Source: UBA6168 sp039819485
GTDB taxonomy: Bacteria; Bacteroidota; Bacteroidia; Chitinophagales; Saprospiraceae
DNA: 64,000 nt
NCBI GenBank assembly: GCA_039819485.1
Contig: JBCBRY010000027.1
Coordinates: forward strand, 1 to 64,000
Direction of reading: 5' to 3'
Shown: positions 59,713 through 64,000 of the stretch, in pieces
How the letters are laid out: each line of letters starts with the position of its first letter
Position numbering within the stretch: position 1 is the first letter of the stretch
The notes under the pieces: generated by a model
The model's database searches: none
Told to the model about the DNA's origin: nothing
The model's input: the letters and a program-made list of their open reading frames with translations, nothing else
Made by a program: the position numbers and the translations under genes

Positions 59713-61188
59713 TTGTCAAAAAAAGTTATAGTCATCGGTTCAGGTTTTTCAGGTTTGTCCTCAGCAACTTTTCTTGCCCAAAAGGGATTTGATGTCACCA
59801 TTTTGGAGAAAAATGATCGTCCGGGCGGCCGTGCCCGTAAATTTGAAGTCGACGGATTTACTTTTGACATGGGGCCAAGTTGGTACTGGATGCCCGATGT
59901 GTTTGAGGATTATTTCGCTCAATTCGGTAGAAAGCCCTCAGATTATTATGATCTGAAAAGATTGGACCCGTCCTACCGTGTTTACTTTAGTGAAAATGAC
60001 GTGATGAACGTGCCGGCCAAAATGAGTGAACTCGAGCAGGTGTTCGAAAGCTATGAGCCGGGCAGTAGTGTAAACCTGCGCAAATTCCTGTCCGAAGCAC
60101 AGTATAAATATGAGGTTGGCATGCGGGATTTTGTCCAGAAGCCAAGTCTTTCTTTCTGGGAGTTCGCAGATGTAAGAATCGCGACCAGCTTATTTCGCCT
60201 CCAAATGTTCCAGTCGCTTTCTTCCCATGTACGGAAGTTGTTCAAAAATGAAAAGCTGATCCAGTTGTTGGAGTTTCCTGTTTTGTTTCTGGGGGCAACG
60301 CCTGAAAAGACACCTGCTCTTTACAGTCTGATGAATTATGCTGACATGGCCCTGGGCACCTGGTACCCTATGGGCGGTATGTCAAAAATAATTGATGGGA
60401 TGGTCGCTCTTGCCAAGGAAATGGGAGTGAAATTCAAATTGGGGCACGAAGTCCAGCAAATTTATGTCCCCAACGGGCATGCTACAAAGGTAATTACCAA
60501 TCGGGGCGAGCACAGTGCCGATATCATAGTGGGAAGTGCTGACTACCATCACATTGAACAAAATTTGTTGCCCGAACGCAGCCGGCAATATTCTGAAAAA
60601 TACTGGGACAAACGCGTCATGGCCCCATCGAGTTTATTGTTCTATTTGGGGGTCGATAGAAAATTGAAAAATCTAAAGCACCACAATTTATTTTTTGATA
60701 AGGATTTTAAAAAACATGCGGTAGAAATATACGAAAACCCAGCCTGGCCAAGCGATCCGCTGTTTTATGTTTGTTCACCTTCGGTAACTGACAGCAGCGT
60801 GGCGCCGGAAGGCTGCGAGAACCTTTTTGTATTGATACCCTTGGCACCAGACCTGAAAGATACGGATGAATTGAGGGAAAAATATTACGAAATCGTAATG
60901 GAGCGCTTGGAAAAATTGACAGGACAAGACATCCGTAGCCATGTTATTTACAAAAGGTCTTTTGCTCACAATGACTTTAAGTCGGATTACCATGCCTTCA
61001 AAGGCAATGCCTATGGCCTGGCCAATACACTGCTGCAGACAGCTTTTCTTAAACCAAAAATAAAAAGCAAAAAAGTAAACAATCTCTATTACACTGGCCA
61101 ATTGACTGCCCCCGGTCCCGGCGTTCCCCCCTCGCTGATTTCCGGTCAGGTCGTTGCCAGAGAAATAAGTAGGAGAGTGAGTCAGTAA
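59713..61188 (+). CDS. crtI: phytoene desaturase
   Basis: 491 residues. FAD-binding GxGxxG (VIVIGSGFSGLSSATFLAQKG) followed by LEKNDRPGGRARKF and FDMGPSWYWMPDVF, and the C-terminal YYTGQLTAPGPGVPPSLISGQ, which identify CrtI-type desaturases that convert phytoene to lycopene. The start is TTG at 59713 (no in-frame ATG within a sensible distance), which places the Rossmann motif at residues 4-30. First gene of the carotenoid cluster. Confidence 0.93.
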   Translation: MSKKVIVIGSGFSGLSSATFLAQKGFDVTILEKNDRPGGRARKFEVDGFTFDMGPSWYWMPDVFEDYFAQFGRKPSDYYDLKRLDPSYRVYFSENDVMNVPAKMSELEQVFESYEPGSSVNLRKFLSEAQYKYEVGMRDFVQKPSLSFWEFADVRIATSLFRLQMFQSLSSHVRKLFKNEKLIQLLEFPVLFLGATPEKTPALYSLMNYADMALGTWYPMGGMSKIIDGMVALAKEMGVKFKLGHEVQQIYVPNGHATKVITNRGEHSADIIVGSADYHHIEQNLLPERSRQYSEKYWDKRVMAPSSLLFYLGVDRKLKNLKHHNLFFDKDFKKHAVEIYENPAWPSDPLFYVCSPSVTDSSVAPEGCENLFVLIPLAPDLKDTDELREKYYEIVMERLEKLTGQDIRSHVIYKRSFAHNDFKSDYHAFKGNAYGLANTLLQTAFLKPKIKSKKVNNLYYTGQLTAPGPGVPPSLISGQVVAREISRRVSQ

Positions 61189-61303
61189 GCAAGTATGCAA
61201 GTCGGCAGTAATTAAGCTTAGAGGATAAAGCCTAAAAACTGTTGACTTGCTTACTCATATACTTGTTTGCTCGCCTAACTCTTATTACTTGCCTACTTTC
61301 ATC
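61189..61303. repeat. partial repeat-word hairpin between crtI and crtB
   Basis: The left side has AGTAAGCAAGTATGCAAGTC words and the right side has GACTTGCTTACTCATATACT-like complements that continue as decayed copies (TTGCTCGCC, TTGCCTAC) up to the crtB ATG. The two sides pair only in part, so it is a degraded member of the intergenic word-hairpin class. Confidence 0.5.
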
Positions 61304-62140
61304 ATGCTGGAACTTTATAACAATACCTGTCACGAATGTAGCCGCTTAGTCACCAACCGCTACAGCACGTCTTTTTCATTGGGCATCAAAATGTTCGAGA
61401 AAAAATTTCGGACGCCCATTTATGCTATCTATGGGTTTGTCCGCTTTGCGGACGAAATAGTCGACACGTTTCATGGCTATCCCAAAGCTGCTCTTTTAGA
61501 ACGGTTCCGGCAGGATACCTACCGGGCCATTGAAGAAAAAATAAGTTTAAACCCTATTTTAAACTCCTTTCAGGAGGTCGTCAATAAATACCAGATTGAA
61601 GATGGTTTGATCGACGCTTTTTTGGAAAGTATGGAAATGGACCTGCACCATAGCAATTATGGTAAGGGCCTTTATGAAAAATATATTTATGGATCGGCCG
61701 AGGTGGTCGGGCTGATGTGCTTGCGGGTTTTTTGTGAAGGTGATAGAGAAAAATTTGACCGTTTAAAAAGTCCGGCAAGAAGCCTGGGCGCAGCTTTTCA
61801 GAAGATAAATTTCCTGCGTGATTTAAAAAGTGATTTTGACGACCGCGGCCGGGTTTATTTTCCTGGAGTCGACTTTACGAATTTCACGGCGGAGGATAAA
61901 AAAAGAATTGAGCAGGAAATTAAAAAAGATTTTGACGATGCATACTTGGGGATTGTCCAATTGCCGCAAGGCGCCCGGCTGGGGGTTTATCTGGCTTATG
62001 TCTATTATTTGAACCTATTTAAAAAAATAAAAAAGACGGCTGCCGCCAAAGTCAAAGAACGACGCATCCGCGTAAACGACGGAAAGAAATTATATTTGCT
62101 GTTCAGTTCCGCCGTTAAAATGCGGTTGAATATGTTATGA
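61304..62140 (+). CDS. crtB: phytoene synthase
   Basis: 278 residues from the ATG at 61304; the open frame extends 19 codons upstream through the repeat. Joins two geranylgeranyl diphosphates to phytoene. Asp-rich motif one is FVRFADEIVDTF, motif two is FLRDLKSDFDDRGRVYFP. Other blocks are SRLVTNRYSTSFSLGI and YIYGSAEVVGLMCLRVF. Carotenoid operon gene, 115 bases after crtI. Confidence 0.94.
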   Translation: MLELYNNTCHECSRLVTNRYSTSFSLGIKMFEKKFRTPIYAIYGFVRFADEIVDTFHGYPKAALLERFRQDTYRAIEEKISLNPILNSFQEVVNKYQIEDGLIDAFLESMEMDLHHSNYGKGLYEKYIYGSAEVVGLMCLRVFCEGDREKFDRLKSPARSLGAAFQKINFLRDLKSDFDDRGRVYFPGVDFTNFTAEDKKRIEQEIKKDFDDAYLGIVQLPQGARLGVYLAYVYYLNLFKKIKKTAAAKVKERRIRVNDGKKLYLLFSSAVKMRLNML

Positions 62141-62216
62141 TGGTTTTACTGTTTTATCGCAATATTGATTTAAATAAAAAAGCAATAAAACAGCATAGCC
62201 ATAAAACAATACAGCA

Positions 62217-62690
62217 ATGACTTATTTTTTTATTACAATAGCCACCGTTTGTGCCATGGAATTTGTAGCGTGGTTCACGCATAAATATGTAATGCACGGT
62301 ATTTTATGGAGCTGGCACGAAGACCACCACAAGCCGCATTTCAAGGAAGGAAAGTTTTTCGAAAAAAATGATTTATTTTTTCTGGTGTTTGCGGTTCCGA
62401 GCATGTTCAGCATTATGGCAGGCACCATGACGGAACATATGTGGTTGTTATATGTAGGGATTGGCGTGGCTATTTATGGGGCTATTTATTTTTTAATTCA
62501 CGACGTATATATCCATCAGCGATTTAGCTGGTTCCGCCAATTGGACAGTAAATATTCAAGGGCAATTTTACGGGCGCACGGAAACCATCATGCGAAGCAA
62601 ACAAAAGAAGGGTGCGAATCTTTCGGACTGTTGGTCGTTGCCCGAAAATATTTTAAAAGCCGCAAGCACTGGGATAAAAAAGCGGCTTAG
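62217..62690 (+). CDS. crtZ: beta-carotene hydroxylase
   Basis: 157 residues. CrtZ-type di-iron membrane hydroxylase, with His motifs FTHKYVMH (HxxxxH), WHEDHHKPHF (HxxHH), HDVYIHQRF and RAHGNHHAK (HxxHH). It makes zeaxanthin from beta-carotene. No lycopene cyclase gene is in the visible cluster (the cyclase is probably elsewhere). Third gene after crtI and crtB, 76 bases after crtB. Confidence 0.93.
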   Translation: MTYFFITIATVCAMEFVAWFTHKYVMHGILWSWHEDHHKPHFKEGKFFEKNDLFFLVFAVPSMFSIMAGTMTEHMWLLYVGIGVAIYGAIYFLIHDVYIHQRFSWFRQLDSKYSRAILRAHGNHHAKQTKEGCESFGLLVVARKYFKSRKHWDKKAA

Positions 62691-62696
62691 AAAATT

Positions 62697-62773
62697 AAAA
62701 CACATAGGTACACAGGACACATAGAAAAATTATTTTTTAATAGATCTATGTGCCCTGTGTGCCTATGTGTTTT
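62697..62773. terminator. bidirectional word-hairpin terminator after crtZ
   Basis: 28-base arms (62697-62724 and 62746-62773) with two differences, both G-U compatible, built on CACATAGGTACACAGGACAC-like words. It lies between the crtZ stop and the convergent MscS gene, whose stop is at 62784. Confidence 0.8.
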
Positions 62774-62783
62774 TAAAATAATA

Positions 62784-63608
62784 TTACTCCCCAATCGGCC
62801 CGATCTCCACACCTTCCGAGTAGGCCACTTTTATATTATTATCATTAAATGCTTTTTTGATCAAGCGAAGCGATTCAAAAGTGCCTTCCCAGTAATCATC
62901 AGGAAGAACAAATGGACGGACAGTCAAAATAATGTTGTGGCTGTCAAATGTTTCGATGCCAACTTGTGGAGCGGGGTCGTCGAGGACCACCGGAATGTTT
63001 TTGAGTGTATTTAAAATGACTTCTTTTACCTTGGGGAAACTTTCCTCATAAGGCATGGTCACATTTAATTCCAGCCGGATGGCTCCTTTAGAAGAATAAT
63101 TGATGATCGTATCCTCGGAAACCTTGCCATTGGGAATAATCAGGGTTTTTAATCCTGGAGTTGATAAAATTGTACTGAATATTTTAATGTCTTCCACTTT
63201 TCCAAATTTCCCATTCACTTCTACCATGTCCCCAATTTTATAAGGCCGAAAAACCATTATTAAAATGCCTGAGGCAAAATTGGCGAGGCTACCCTGCAAG
63301 GCGAATGCTACTGCAAAACTGGCAGCAGCCAATATCCCTACAATAGAGGTCATCTCAAAGCCAAGAAAACTTGCTGCAAAAAGAATGACAGCCACTTTTA
63401 TTAAAATACCAACAAATGAAAGGGCAAAACCACTGATCTCAGGGCTGAGTTTGGCTTTGGTAAGAGATATTTCAAAAAGCTTGAGAACGCGCTTGGCAAT
63501 CCAAAAACCAATGATTATGGCAGCAATGGCCATAAAGATTTTTGGCGTGAAAGTGACACAGAAATCAATAAACTGGTCCCAGTATTTAGTTAGTTTTTCT
63601 TGATCCAT
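62784..63608 (-). CDS. MscS-family mechanosensitive ion channel
   Basis: 274 residues from ATG 63608; an upstream ATG adds 24 residues that come from the repeat hairpin. Three N-terminal transmembrane segments, the pore-lining TM3 AAASFAVAFALQGSLANFASGIL, then the beta domain FRPYKIGDMVEVNGKFGKVEDI and IIPNGKVSEDTIINYS. It releases osmolytes on hypo-osmotic shock. Length is that of the small MscS type. Convergent with crtZ. Confidence 0.94.
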   Translation of the reverse strand: MDQEKLTKYWDQFIDFCVTFTPKIFMAIAAIIIGFWIAKRVLKLFEISLTKAKLSPEISGFALSFVGILIKVAVILFAASFLGFEMTSIVGILAAASFAVAFALQGSLANFASGILIMVFRPYKIGDMVEVNGKFGKVEDIKIFSTILSTPGLKTLIIPNGKVSEDTIINYSSKGAIRLELNVTMPYEESFPKVKEVILNTLKNIPVVLDDPAPQVGIETFDSHNIILTVRPFVLPDDYWEGTFESLRLIKKAFNDNNIKVAYSEGVEIGPIGE

Positions 63609-63633
63609 AGTAAGTTTAGAGTGGAGGAGTCCT

Positions 63634-63685
63634 GAGTTTTGAGTTGGGGAGTTTTGGGTAAGGAAAACTCCCCAACTCAAAACTC
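63634..63685 (-). terminator. word-hairpin terminator of the beta-barrel gene
   Basis: Perfect 22-base arms (63634-63655 and 63664-63685; word GAGTTTTGAGTTGGGGAG) with an 8-base loop. It begins 2 bases past the stop of the partial outer-membrane gene and ends 25 bases before the MscS start. Confidence 0.8.
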
Positions 63686-63686
63686 C

Positions 63687-64000
63687 TTAAAACATCACGC
63701 CCAACCGGAGGATAATGTTGTTGAGCTTTGTTCTGGTATCTACGTCCGGTTTGTAATTTTTGCTAAGGTCGGTGAACTGATTTTGAAAACTGATGCCACC
63801 AATGATCGAAGTGCCGTCGCTTACTGCGTATTCGATCCCACCGCCTGCACCCCATGAGAAAGCAAGGGATCTGACATCCTCTTTGATATCGATTTTATCT
63901 TCATTTACGTTGGTGAATTCAACCGCACCGCGGGCCTGGGAACGAAAGCCCAGCGTAAAAACAGGGATTTCGGCATAGTACCGAAGGTAGCCGAACTCTT
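63687..64000 (-). CDS. outer-membrane beta-barrel protein, 3' part only
   Basis: Open to the window edge; at least 104 codons, read on the minus strand from 64000 to the TAA at 63687-63689. The visible part has alternating strands typical of 8-stranded OMP_b-brl/PorT-like barrels: FGYLRYYAEIPVFTLGFRSQ, GAGGGIEYAVSDGTSIIGGI and NNIILRLGVMF, with the C-terminal Phe typical of outer-membrane insertion signals. It has no start in this window, so automated ORF callers will miss it. It ends in its own word-hairpin terminator. Confidence 0.75.
   Translation of the reverse strand, partial: EFGYLRYYAEIPVFTLGFRSQARGAVEFTNVNEDKIDIKEDVRSLAFSWGAGGGIEYAVSDGTSIIGGISFQNQFTDLSKNYKPDVDTRTKLNNIILRLGVMF

Overview
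The window looks like chromosome from a member of the Bacteroidota, most likely a Saprospiria-type or related gliding/marine lineage. The evidence is C-terminal type IX secretion (T9SS) sorting domains on three large secreted proteins, MopE-type repeats, Calx-beta, P-domain and SprB-like modules in a giant cell-surface protein, GSCFA and DUF4271 proteins, a SusA-like GH13 enzyme, a zeaxanthin-type carotenoid cluster, almost no Shine-Dalgarno sequences, and Bacteroidota-style TAnnTTTG -7 promoter elements, some of them directly abutting start codons.

Layout. 1-2.5 kb: a small membrane protein overlapping a PhoD-type phosphatase, then a 73-residue single-span protein. 2.6-10.7 kb: one giant secreted gene (about 2,690 codons) that starts with a metzincin-like protease domain, continues through adhesion/calcium modules and a long block of MopE repeats (with 348-bp and 150-bp tandem DNA repeats), and ends in a T9SS signal. 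11-14 kb: a BNR (Asp-box) protein paired with a MoaD/ThiS-like protein, then an M23 peptidase lipoprotein. 14.5-19 kb: housekeeping genes gyrB, ruvX and def, with a GSCFA protein. 19-26 kb: SDR and esterase, then a + strand run of ATP-grasp, class I glutamine amidotransferase and ATP-grasp, which looks like an amide/peptide-bond-forming pathway, followed by a CNNM/CBS transporter. 26-30 kb: WYL regulator, a group of broken tRNA-like sequences, an SPFH/slipin protein, a DUF6331-like protein and a GNAT. 30.5-49 kb: desaturase, TIM-barrel protein, and a saccharide-related region holding two GH13 enzymes, a sulfatase, two large T9SS proteins (FG-GAP/ASPIC and a six-fold putative carbohydrate-binding repeat), an esterase and a metallophosphoesterase, with no SusC/SusD pair visible. 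49-58.5 kb: a secreted Lys/Ala-rich protein, an acyltransferase, aroA, a DJ-1/PfpI lipoprotein, an RprXY-like two-component system, and the DUF4271-hemD pair. 58.5-64 kb: a Kir-type potassium channel, crtI-crtB-crtZ, an MscS channel and the 3' part of an outer-membrane beta-barrel gene.

What stands out outside the genes. (i) A roughly 125-bp interspersed element with inverted ends is present three times (near 30.2, 42.3 and 43.8 kb). (ii) Many intergenic spaces hold long hairpins whose arms are built from short, degenerate, site-specific repeated words. Each site has a different word, including a perfect 69-bp palindrome at 45.2 kb. (iii) Three incomplete tRNA-like segments are fused head to tail at 27.4-27.6 kb beside a GC-rich non-coding block. 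(iv) A GC-rich multi-hairpin stretch sits in an 800-bp gap at 53.5-53.8 kb. No CRISPR array, transposase, integrase, rRNA or replication origin was recognised. All function calls come from reading the sequence and remembered family motifs; no database search was run.
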